This document shows, piece after piece, positions 47,305 to 58,921 of a stretch of 64,000 bases of DNA. Origin of the DNA: Apostichopus japonicus. Its lineage: Eukaryota > Echinodermata > Holothuroidea > Aspidochirotida > Stichopodidae. The position numbers and the translations under genes are program-made. The notes below the pieces were generated by a model that made no database searches, was not told the origin of the DNA, and saw nothing but the letters and a program-made list of their open reading frames with translations. Every line of letters starts with the position of its first letter. Positions within the stretch are counted from its first letter, which is position 1. Location: positions 5,014,484 through 5,078,483 of the forward strand of contig NC_092564.1 of the NCBI RefSeq assembly GCF_037975245.1, written 5' to 3'.

Positions 47305-48065
47305 CTTATAACAACGCGATATGCAACACATCTTTCAACAAGTTGTGTTTCAAACGTACCCTTAATTCCAAACAGTTACAATTAACTCCTTTTTTGAGAG
47401 AGAGAGAGTCAATGATTATGACTGTGGTGAGGTGTGAAGATCAATCTGAGAGTTATTCCAATTCTGCTCTATCAGAAGTAAATTGTTTTATTCAATAAGG
47501 TCTAAATTTGCAGTAATTCAGCTTTGAGGTAAACGTATTTAACTCCATAGAAAGAGTGATTGTTATGTGCACTCTCAAAGAATGAATTCTCTTTGCTTGG
47601 ATTTGATAATGTGCCTTATTATTCATTTGCTTTTGTTGGCGAAATTGTACAGGTTTCTTAAAAGGAAGGGTCACAGTATGTGTGTGAAGTAATAATAAAA
47701 GTATTTATACTTAGACTTGAATTTGTGTACATCCTTATAAGTCGTTTGCATTCAACAATATAACTTCTAGCAACATGCTTGTCCAATTCCTAGTGAAATG
47801 TGCTGGACGTTTGTTTTAGCTTAACTTTTAATTACCTTGGTTTCGTTTTTATTGCATTTACTGTTTTATCCGGTCCTGTGTTCGTTTCGTATATTGTCTT
47901 TTTTATGCCTCTGCTTTCTTGTTAGAGGAATCCTTTTACGTAATAAATAAATGTTTATGATATATATCTTTGGAAGCTGCTTTTGTAAAGAGTAAGGTGG
48001 GATACCATCTCACTTTGCTACAGTTGCAAATATACGAACTCACACTGAAGTTTCATGCACTCAAG

Positions 48066-48346
48066 TTTATCTTAATAATTTACCCTTTTCATTGCGTCAT
48101 GTCAACATTTTCACCAAACTGACCAAATTTTACTCAGACTGAGATGGAATCGATCAAATCAACAGCTTCATGATCAAACCAAGGCAATACATGTAGTAAC
48201 CTTCAGTATTAAAATGCACGTTATAGGGAATTTGATCCTATTCCCCAAATTTTCGCCACACAGAATTGACTTCAAAACGTTCTACTTCAGTTTGATACAG
48301 CTTGATGCTCTAATTCGACCTTCATCGCATCCAACTATCTTTTCTG
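48066..48346. repeat. 280-bp direct repeat, left copy
   Basis: About 97% identical to 48764-49042. The family is unknown and I see no open frame. Confidence 0.9.
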
Positions 48347-48763
48347 CGTTTGTCCGTTAGTACCGCGAAGAAGCAAAGGAGTCTCTACTATCATTATCTC
48401 CTATAGATTTACAGGAATGATTCATAATGTAATCATTTGACTGCTTTTAAGAAGCATGTGGACCAGCCTGACCAGGATTGCATCAGCGTAGTCACATGTC
48501 AGTAGCAGTCAGGATGGGGTGGGTCGGTGGGGACAGTGTGGGCGGTGGGGGAGGGCTCATTAGATAGCTGTAAGGAAAAAAACTATTTGGGTCGATGAAG
48601 CCTATCACCAAGTGATGTTCCGAAGGGTGACGCATGGATAAGTCAGACGTTTGGTCTTGATGCGTTTTAGTCCAAGTAAGTCAATGTTTCTGTAGCTGTT
48701 CCGGTTTTCACTATAGTCACTTGTAACATAAACCTCTCGGGAATGCTTATCTTAATATAATGC

Positions 48764-49042
48764 TTTATCTTAATATTTTACCTTTTTCATTGCGTCATGT
48801 CAACATTTTCACCAAACTGACCAAATTTTACTCAGACTGAGATGGAATCGATCAAATCAACAGCTTCATGATCAAACCAAGGCAATACATGTAGTAACCT
48901 TCAGTATTAAAATGCACGTTAGGGAATTTGATCCTATTCCCCAAATTTTCGCCACACAGAATTGACTTCAAAACGTTCTACTTCAGTTTGATACAGCTTG
49001 ATACTCTAATTCGACCTTCATCGCATCGAACTATCTTTTCTG
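48764..49042. repeat. 280-bp direct repeat, right copy at duplication junction
   Basis: This copy ends at the point where homology with unit 1 begins (49043 corresponds to about 28455), placing it exactly at the breakpoint of the segmental duplication. Confidence 0.9.
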
Positions 49043-49121
49043 GTATGCCTCGCAGTGAGCTTGGAGTAGATAGCTATATGTAATGACAATAAAAACACAT
49101 TTTAATGTATGTTTCTTCCAG

Positions 49122-49813
49122 AGCAAAGAGTTGTATCTTACGTGGATGTGATGGACGTACGAGAGAAAATGGTTCCAGACCAACCACAGCCAAATACAAC
49201 GAAAAAGATCCCGCAATGTTCTCTTCCAAGAATTCCAGAGGCAGCGATAGAATCCTTAGAGGTTATGCAACCCAAAGGAACACAGGATAGCTTATCAGAG
49301 CTGAAGGAAGTCCAGTTGGTTACAACTAATATCCCACCATTCGCTATCGTTAAAAAATCCAGTAAATTGACCAATACTTCTGAAAATGTGCGGCCTTCTT
49401 CATTGTTGTCGATGGGAAGAGTTAGCCGTTCAAATTCATCAGCTTACGCAATAGTGGACGACCTGAATGGAACCGTCGTTGGATCAAGTTCACCAATCTC
49501 GACTCGAAATTCATCCGTGGTGCCGTTACGAGATCAACAACCGCCAACAGAGTTTGCCAGTTTATATGCTAAAGTAAATAAGAATAAAAACTCAAATAAT
49601 GAACACAAACATCGATTTAGTCATGGGAATATACCTATGAGCTTCGTTGAAGATGATTCCATTTATGGGAAGTTAGACCACCCTCCTCAGAGTCAGCTTG
49701 GTGTTACTCCTGCATATAATGACTCGTTGAAGTATGACAGGCTAAAGAGAGGACCTCTGTCCAGAAGTATTAGAAAATCTAAACGTTTTTCTGAACTCTA
49801 CGAATCTATATAG
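49122..49813 (+). CDS. Gene B-type tail exon, second copy without its own gene
   Basis: A 692-nt exon, the same length as 28538-29229, with an intact frame and acceptor GTTTCTTCCAG. About eight base changes give four amino-acid changes: Y to F in PPYAIV (now PPFAIV), P to L, A to G and Q to K. The other six tyrosine motifs remain. None of B's exons 1-5 lie upstream; the nearest upstream gene is C, whose exon 5 ends in a compatible phase (G plus AG gives Glu). It is either an alternative last exon of C or an orphan exon heading for decay. Confidence 0.7.
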
Positions 49814-49967
49814 AATTAACGAGACTGGATGTTATAACACTACCAGGTTCGTCTCATGTAGGTATCACGTTTGTTCCTCCGTGTGTTACAACCATGACGG
49901 CTGATATACACTTTACGCACATATATGATGGATATATGATCATGGAAGCTCGGCCGCTTTTTTACTG

Positions 49968-49973
49968 AATAAA
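49968..49973 (+). terminator. Polyadenylation signal after B-type tail copy
   Basis: AATAAA at the same distance from the stop as in gene B, so the orphan exon still has its 3' end signal. Confidence 0.55.
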
Positions 49974-52610
49974 TGGCTGCAGGTACAAAATGTTCAATTA
50001 GAATACTGGACGAAAACTTTGATTGTCTCTCTGCTAATCTCCTTAATTGCGATACTTTTTTCAAATGTTGGCCAAAATGTAGGAACAAACTTTCGAAAAC
50101 ATTCAGAATCATGAATTTATAGGAGATTGTTATGTTAGACATTATACTTTATACTACTCCGTGATGCTAGTATTGATTAAGAGTGAAGAGAACATCAATG
50201 ACAAATAAGTCTCTCATATACAGCTATCAAGTTTGCAACTCGTTGCCATACATGAAAATGAAGCGTTTGAACGCGTATATCTTAGACCAGAGACCAGAGG
50301 CCGTTACGTCGATCGACACGGTATAGGGGTATGTCGTTAAACATATACGAATTGAACAGAACTGCACATTTTCTTCATTCATAAATATAACTTTTATCGG
50401 CTTCGATGCGCTATATGCCGTGATGGCAGCTTCATGTGGTCATCACCGATATTTGCGAAAATTATGAATCGGAAATGTGACTATGGGCTAAGTAATGCTT
50501 TTTTTCCCCACCAATATTGAATTAGTTGCATATCAAGATATGCTAATATGATCTCAATTATTCATGATCTTTCCAAAATGCTCCAGCTAAAATGCTACAA
50601 CGTAGTACCTTCGCTTATCTATTTATATCGATCTTAAATCTGAGACATGCTTTATCTGTATAGACATAAATAATGCTCAGACCGTAATCACGTCACACAC
50701 TTACCTGTGAACGGTTTGAGATTCACGTTGTATTCTTGGCTCTTAATTTTTAAACATTATAATGTAAATAATCATAATTAATGGCCAGTTTGTAATGATG
50801 TTACATCGGGTGTATTATAGCACCAAATTATACAGTAATGTTATTCCATGATACAATTTCTCTGCAACATCTTTAACGTTTTTGTCCAGCTCATACGGGG
50901 GGGGGGGGGATCGGGAGAAACGAGGTGGAATGGGGATAGGGGTGTGTGGCTCTTGCAATATCTGATAAGTGCTGTGCGGTAGATAATTGTATTTAGTTGT
51001 TTGCTAAGCATATACCATATTCTTACCATCATGATCCGCGGTTTAATCTTGATTCACGTTGTCCCGGGAAATGGTAAAGATTTTTGGAAAATTCAACTGG
51101 AGTAACCAGGGGTAAAACGGGAGCGCAGCCGGAACGCGGAAGGTGGGGGGGGAGACATTTTCTTTGTAACTTTCTGGTATTTCAGACAAAGTTTTAATAT
51201 AGTATTCCGAGGCATCTTTTGACAGTAAATTAAATCTATAGATAATTAGAGATATACACGCAAGTAGTGAAAATAATTACGTTAACATTTTGTGAGGGGT
51301 TCAAATAGGGGGTATAACAACACACACCCCTCGATCGACGCTTTAACATATATGGTTCGTATATGAAGAGGCGCATCCCTCTCCCCATTCGAGTGATAAT
51401 GTCTACTAGGAAGGGGGTCGTGGTGGGGAGTGTTGATTTTGTCGCAAAAATTCTCTTGCTCCTCGGAGAAAATACTGTCACGGTCCTTATTGGCCTATAC
51501 GAACGGTAATGTTTAGGCTTAAAACCGAGCCTTTCACACCACACCTATAGACGGTACATGCTCTTTTAATTGTTTTGCCCAAATCATACAAAGCAAGATA
51601 CTTTTAGAAAGTTATGTTCGTTTGTACTGGAAGGCTGCCAACTATACTTCTATCACGCTTAATGTGGTTAGTCTGATAATCTTGTTTCAAGTCCAGCAGA
51701 GATGAGTCACAAATGTTTAACAAAGAAAAGGTCTACGGATACATTCGCACAGACCGAAATGGGGATGAACTTAAATGACTTAGTTCGTTTGGAAAAAGGA
51801 AATACATAAAACTGTTCACTTTCAAACATGGAACTTAATTCGTTTAAGCTGATTATCTGACGAACCATGAAAATGAGGTTTCACCAAGCTAATTTTAACT
51901 TTGCATTAATTAAGAAATTAATAAATAAAATAATTAATAAAAGTACCGCAAAATGTATCCGATGAAATATATTTCATTCATGTATTCTGTTACGCCATGC
52001 CTCTTGATTTAAACAAGCCAATAAGAGAACGCATGCACTGTAATGAATATTCAGTACCAACGAAGCTCTCTGTGCTAGAAGAACAGCTGATCGTCGATGC
52101 GACTAGTCCTATAATATGGATATAATAGACCTGTGATCAAACCTAATCCAGAGGAAGGATTAGGTCGAGAAGAAGACAACCGGTATCACTACTAGTATAC
52201 AGTACTACTATTATCTAACAGGATTAGTGTGTTGTATGTATATGTACTGTAGGAATACCTTATGACCGCATTACCATTATCAATACGGAATACTACTGAC
52301 GGACCATAGGGGTAAATAATAACTACATGCCACCAGGCAGTTATATTTACGACGCTAAGGGAACACGAATTTGGAAGAAGCCCGCAAGGGCTTATGTATA
52401 TTTACCAATTCACGTCGGGTGGCTTCCAATTCAACATTTTAACCCTAACTTGGAATCTACAACTGAAACTTGAGCAGTATGCATGTGTTACATCGGTGGT
52501 ACAGTCCCTACTTGGTGTTGCATATTCATTACTAAACTCACATCTAGGCGTGGGCTAGCTCTTGTATTTTGTGTGTGTGTTTTTGCTCTCTTCGGTACGC
52601 GCGTAATCAC

Positions 52611-52967
52611 TTTAAAGGCATTGAAGACTCGGCCCAACTTGAAACCGCGTGCGGCCATCTGAAAAAGTTAACTTTCTGTTGCTTGCAATTGACGGTTTGT
52701 TCGTGTCGCTACAAAATGCAGACAGTAATGAAACGTGATACCTTGTTATAGCTGGACCTGAGATGTCCATCGCTGTATCGTTTCTACACTGTGCTGTGGA
52801 TATTGACCGCAGCTGTATGAACTGACTGTACACTAGTGTCTAGCAAGCTGTGTGTGTTTTTCCTGGGATCGATGGTGGTGTCTATAACACTTCTGTTACC
52901 CCTCATTCGAAACTAGGTCAGATTACCGGCATTAGACGTTTCTTTTGCGCGAGTCTTCACACCCTTC
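52611..52967 (+). mobile_element. MITE with GAAGACTCG inverted ends, unit 2 copy
   Basis: Counterpart of 32222-32579 at the same site. The left end reads TTTAAAGGC, and the right end has lost the TTTAA. Confidence 0.75.
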
Positions 52968-54204
52968 CACAGAGTCTATTTCTGGGAAACTTGAGGGAAA
53001 GGTCAAGGTAGGTTATAATTTGGCCCACAAAGAGCTTACCTACATAATGTCAGTGTTCTGATGGGCCTATTATGTTCTGATATAGAGGGAGTTTGGATTA
53101 TTGAGGAGTAACAACACTAATGGAATACAGTGGCAAGATGGATGGGAAATTTCATGTCTCGAAATATATATTGGGTATAATCGGTGAACATACTACAAGA
53201 CTGTCGAATATATTTTTTCGGACGTATTTTGGGGGTAATATTGGTGACCGTTAGAAATCGTTAGGAATCTTCAGCCAAAAGTGCTCCTTGCTATATACGG
53301 GAAATAACACTGATTTCACCGTGGTCATGAGTCACGTCACGGAACGACAGAGTCGAGAGTCTATAAACAATTGGCATAGCACTGAAATGAAAGTGTAACT
53401 CTATACCACAATCCACCCACATCCACACTCTACTACAATCATGAAACAATTGGTAGGAACATGGACCTATCTGTTTATAGCTCCATGGTAGGAAGTACTA
53501 CCGATATCCTATAACGGGCCGATTTGATGAACTATGCCACCTGCTGACTGGTGACTTGCTGGAGTACTGTTACTCTCTTCGACAGACAGTGCTAGGACGT
53601 GTCAGGAATGTCAGAAATTGTGAGAAAAAAAGTCGGCTTTCCATCACGTGAATGAAACTCCTTGTTTTCATCATTGACATAGCAACGGTGAAAGGACAGT
53701 AAAAAATCTTATCGGATTTGTAGACTGCAGAAGGATGTATTAAGTGTATTGGCTAGGAAACAGGAACGTTACCTAGAGAAGAAAGATTCGGTAAGATTGT
53801 TTTAACGATAGTGTGTATCATTACATATCATTCATTCTAACGGTGAAATGTGTACAATAATCTGACTGTCAATTTTTGTCGGTGTGGTTTGTTTTATGTA
53901 ACCAGAATTAATAACGTAGACTCAATCTGTTATCGTTAGCCTATACTCTGTAAACGTATGTTAAAGAAATATCCAGTCTATATGGAACAATGGTTTGAGC
54001 GACATAAATTGTATTGCAGTAATGTTGTCATACGAAAACCAGCTGGCTTTTTGTGTTGTCTAAGGGAATTGTTATTCCATTACAAAACTCCCTGGATGTC
54101 CACTGCAGCCTGTTGTACTTTCCTTTTCCGTTTGCTATCTCGATTTTCCCCTCGGGTTAACGTAAGGATACTGCATGTATAGGGTAAGTCAAGCTGGGTA
54201 TACA

Positions 54205-54210
<6 letters not shown>

Positions 54211-54240
<30 letters not shown>
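54211..54240. repeat. (TA)n tract left of Penelope insertion
   Basis: Equivalent to 33789-33818; the tract is split here by the insertion. Confidence 0.9.
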
Positions 54241-54243
<3 letters not shown>

Positions 54244-55146
54244 GAAATCAGTATTCCCAGAATTACCTGTCATCGCTTTTAAAAGACCCAGCAACCTACG
54301 GGATATCTTAGTTCGGGCATCCTTTCGGGATGACACCCCATTAGGGGAAAGCAAAACAGAAACTACAGGATCATCGCCCTGTACACAAAATTGCAAAACG
54401 TGCTTACTTGTCGATTCGACCGGGCCTTTCAGAGCAACCAAACCAAACGCACGTTCCAAATTCGGCACAAAATTAACTGCCTATCCAAAAATGTCATTTA
54501 CCTCATCTACTGCAATATCTGTAACTTACAATACATTGGAGAGTCAAAAAACACTCTTAGAATGAGAATGACACAACATAGATCGGCGATCAAAACAAAA
54601 AAGATCTACCAACCTGTTGCAAATCACTTCAATCTCCAAAATCATTCAATTGAGAATTTGCGTGTTATTGCCATTGACCAGAACGATTCTTGGACAGATA
54701 AATCTAGGAAAGCGAAAGAAAATTTCTGGGAACTAAACCTAAAGACCACGGCACCATTCGGTTTAAACATCAGAAACGATTTGCCGTCCCAGATAAACCA
54801 AAACAATTCCTTTACAATTACGACGGAATCGGATTAAAATAATCCGACGCGGATTAAAATAATCCGAATTTCTAATACTTCTGCTCTATTCAGCAGAAAT
54901 CAGTAAGTCGCTTTGCCTTTACAACCATGCCGACATCTTCTCTATAAAACAGTTTCAATTCCTGCTACTCCTTGTCACTTTCGGTGATCATGCACTGAAG
55001 AAGAGCTAGTTTTGCTCGAAAGCTCTGCAAAAACCAAACATTGGCTGTTTTACTTCCAATCATTTACCTAATTCATTATTGTATCTCACTCGAGATCCAG
55101 CCTTTCTCTAAATGCAGCATAGTTGTTTAACAGTTTTTCCGTTATT

Positions 55147-55150
<4 letters not shown>
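54241..55150 (+). mobile_element. 5'-truncated Penelope-like element with GIY-YIG domain
   Basis: The 3' part of a Penelope-like retroelement. The first frame (from 54242) has VIAFKRPSNLRDILVRAS and a C-x-x-x-C-x-x-C cluster. A frameshift near 54430 moves the reading to the frame ending at 54837, with NVIYLIYCNICNLQYIGES, the GIY-YIG endonuclease signature, then R and H residues and a C-terminal TTAPFGLN. The reverse transcriptase region is missing. The 3' region has CTGAAGA ... GAAAGCTCTGC (about 54995-55027), a hammerhead-like hairpin common in this class. Broken and not autonomous. Confidence 0.85.

Positions 55151-55206
<56 letters not shown>
55151..55206. repeat. (TA)n microsatellite
   Basis: Separates the Penelope fragment from repeat R. 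Confidence 0.93.
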
Positions 55207-55208
<2 letters not shown>

Positions 55209-55347
55209 AGTTGTCTGACGATCGCTATAACGCGTGAAACTCCGAGTTACAACTACTAGTGTTCCACTAGTCTCATCTAGTATCAACATATATTCCGCTC
55301 TGTCCAATGGACATAGAGCACTCTGCGCCAAGATAGACGCCTACCTA

Positions 55348-55351
<4 letters not shown>
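55207..55351 (+). repeat. Dispersed repeat R, unit 2 copy
   Basis: Same family as 39139-39294 and the palindrome arms. Flanked by (TA)n on both sides, as are all other copies here. Confidence 0.7.
55209..55254 (+). ncRNA. Hammerhead-ribozyme-like motif in repeat R
   Basis: AGTTGT, CTGACGA, CGC-TATAAC-GCG, GAAA, stem III ACT-CCG-AGT, T, ACAACT. Stem I is a perfect 6 bp. The core matches CTGANGA/GAAA, and the variable N differs from the palindrome copy (C here, A there), as expected for a real hammerhead. Stem II has the same T-T mismatch at its base. Confidence 0.5.

Positions 55352-55418
<67 letters not shown>
55352..55418. repeat. (TA)n microsatellite
   Basis: Right boundary of the insertion nest, after which collinearity with unit 1 (33843 on) resumes. 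Confidence 0.93.
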
Positions 55419-55420
<2 letters not shown>

Positions 55421-56222
55421 GACAATATTTCACGACGCATTTCCTGATGTGTGTGTTTACGTTATGTTATATACCCCTGCTTGTACTCCGGCCGGTTTCC
55501 TTTATTACCATGTATCCTATCCGTTCAACTTACATCACCAGCAAGTATTCTGTCCACTATGCAATCGCACACATCTACGTGTATATCACATTGTCTGTTA
55601 TGCATCATAGCTGTGATTAAATTACTGTGATGTCTTTCTTATCACCTGCTGTATTGTAAACAAGTTATTAATCAGGTTTTTCAAGACTCCAAAAACTGTA
55701 CTTATTATTGTCAACAAGTCGATAGGACTATAATAATATAGGACTATATAAGGCTCAATTAACAATGCAGATTGGAGCCAAGCTGGGCATAGACGTCGCA
55801 TTCACTCACTGTGTAAAGAAGTCGTATTTACCGGCCAAATATTATCATTTGCTACATTTTCTTCCCGCGGGTAAACGTTCATTTTCTTTACTTTCTGACA
55901 TTTCTTCATAAAGACATTCGAATACTTCTCGGGATTACAATATAGTGGCAAGATCATACCGAAACGGTAAGTTAATTGTTTAAACAAAAACAAAGAGGGG
56001 GGGGGGTTAGGGGGCTGATAAGTTAGCCTAAATAACTATCTCAAACAAAGCTATATAGAGGGTGTGACCCTACGAATTATTCCCAGACATCGACACCTCG
56101 ACTAGACAAAATGAACGTCTCAGTGAGGCAAAAATGGGTATTCATCGTTGAGGTTTAACAAGTGAGCTACAATTGATATAGGCTAATATCAAATATATAT
56201 CAAGTTATAATAATGTAAATGT

Positions 56223-56430
56223 AAGGGAGTGTTAGGTCAGTGGTTAACGCCGTTGCCTTTCAATCATAAGGTCCGGAGTTTGAGTCACTCCAAGATTAAT
56301 GTTTGTCGTCCAGTAACACTGAGTTGTTGCCAATTGACAATTCATAATCATGGACGTTCCTGCTTGCAGGAGGATCCTAAACACATTCATACACACATAC
56401 ATACAATGTAAATAGTCAATGTGATTTTTA
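56223..56430 (+). mobile_element. tRNA-derived SINE
   Basis: The head GGAGTGTTAGGTCAGTGG gives an A-box, and GAGTTTGAGTCACTCC gives a B-box and the acceptor return. The body contains TTTGTCGTCCAGTAAC, and the tail has CATACA repeats. The unit 1 copy (35104-35270) lost its head. Confidence 0.7.
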
Positions 56431-56971
56431 TACTGCATGCAACCTAATGAAACGTCAAACAATAGGCCTACCAAATCAATTTGGTTAAGTTACTCCTTAA
56501 GCTCTATAGAGGTATACCTTAATTCAAGTCTAGCCTTTTACCTTTGTAAAACACTAGAATTTAAGTTCTTGTGTTGCTGTTCTTTTGTATAGACTTTGCA
56601 TAGTCTTTTGTAATCATGTCTATTGTACCTCACAACTGGTGGATTATCTTTTATATCTGTGATGTATATTAAACTAGATTACTTTCTATCCACACACAAG
56701 TTGTGTGTTACTATAATACTTTCCATAGTCTGTGACTAATTAGAATTGCTACGAAAAACGTGAGCTGATTACCTCAGTAAACAGGACAATAATTTGTCGT
56801 TAAGCTGCATATAGTACAGCTCTTGCAGGTTGTGGACAAACCAGCCTACTACTGTATTGCAATCTTCCTGCCTTAGACCAGGGAGTTGTATCATAACACG
56901 GTGCTTAGACCAGCGAAACCCGGAAGACCCGTAAAGGTCGCCAAATCGGATATTCATAGTTAGTGAATGCA

Positions 56972-57174
<203 letters not shown>

Positions 57175-57267
57175 TAACTGCTGTATTTCTCGAGCTGCCT
57201 TATCAGAACTGGTATAACTCGATTTTATTTTAACTTTCTGAATATTCAGCTTCTATATCATCATAAT

Positions 57268-58863
57268 ATGGATTTGTTAGTACGGTTGATGGTCATCACG
57301 GCGACGACTGCAGTGCTGAGTATAAATGCATTAAGAGAAGGGGACCACGGAGTTTGCGAAAAGTCTGAAACGTGAGTTTATAAAAAGTCTCTCTGTTTAA
57401 ATAAATGTATTCATAAGTTATCAGGTGTCAAGTAAATAGACCATCTATGATCTAACATATGAACCCCTGCTTGCTGTGTGCTGCTGCTTCTTTGTTGATG
57501 TAGGTGTGGGTGGGGGTATTTAGTGTAAATAATCCAGATTGAAGAACTGTGGGGAAATATTTCGCAATTTTTCATCTATAATTGTTTTAGGAACACAGAA
57601 ACTGCTGATTAAGTATTTCGCCCAGTGAACTTTCTCCTGTAATGCAACACACATAACGCCAGCTGGCCGAAGTGGGGAACAACTTGATCTGTTCAAAACT
57701 GCTAAACACGTTTAGAACTGAAGTTCTGCGATTAACTTCATATTAGAATAGCTGAAAGTATACACAAGTACTTATCTGCAGGTGTGCACCCTCTAAATTA
57801 ATCCCAAGCATTGAAATGACTAATAGGTCAAGATAATGCATTATGGGTCAACAACAAAATATTTAGTTAATATTAGTGACCATTTGAACTTCTAGCATTT
57901 CTTTTTGTCGTGGAGAGGAAGGGGGCGGGGATCAGAGAGAGGCACTGATTAGAGGTATTATTAATATAATTGTGTTTATATTTAAAAAATAATGTGTCCA
58001 CACACAGTAGTGTATATTTCAGTATGTAGACACCAAATGCGTCACGTTTAAAGCAATCCGGATTTATCTTACAAAAGAAAACGTGTCCTATATTTCATTT
58101 TTTAACCGGTGCAAATGTTTCAAGAATACATAAGTTATACGGGGTTAGAATTGTTAGGTATACATCCTATTCAGTACCAGTGTTCATATGATCGACAAGT
58201 GTGGGGGGAAGGGTTGCAAAGCTAATCACTTATAATCATTATATTTTAATGATGGTTTCTATGATTCTATCTATTTATCTATATCTATCTATCTATGGAA
58301 GTAGAACAATTTTCACAAAGGCAATTTGTGAAAGGGTGGTTTTCGTGTGACAGTTTTACGAGTTCAACAACCGAGTAAAAGATCATTCTGACCAATTGGT
58401 AATTACCTGGTAATAACGAAACCAAACTAGTGCATGACCGCAAAGACTGTTAAACTGCTCCCACACAGTGCAGAACATTTATCCACGCAAGATCTTTCTG
58501 CTAGAAAAGGTTTGAAGCAAACTGGGTATTCTCGAACGCGCGAAGTGCTTGACAAATTCTACTATGTTGTAATATTTTGTACATCAACTGTGGTATTACA
58601 TGTAAACATGCGGAAACGGAAGTAGCCTAATAGAATAATACGAAACAATTCCGTGGTATTTTAACTTCATTTCTCAATTTGTTTACAGATCATTCATTTC
58701 AGAGGTAATAAGTACCCAAACCAGTCACGCAGAGAAATATTCGACATGCACTTTGTGGGTTTTCTGCAACACAAAGTTCAGGTGAGTGAGACATTTTGCT
58801 GTCAGAATACTAATGATTAACAAGTTAACTTCGCAGCCTCGTAACAACCGGAACCCTTTCGCC

Positions 58864-58921
<58 letters not shown>

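Larger units (their letters stand above)
46097..49042. other. Spacer downstream of gene C
   Basis: Contains the C 3' UTR (a possible AATAAA at 46667-46672), a hAT-like MITE (46932-47304), a G-rich patch near 48510-48556 and a roughly 280-bp direct repeat (48066-48346 and 48764-49042). No coding exon recognised. Confidence 0.6.

Noticed and set aside
46852-47498. Proline-rich frames
   Set aside because: They arise from C and G homopolymers inside and next to a hAT-like MITE.
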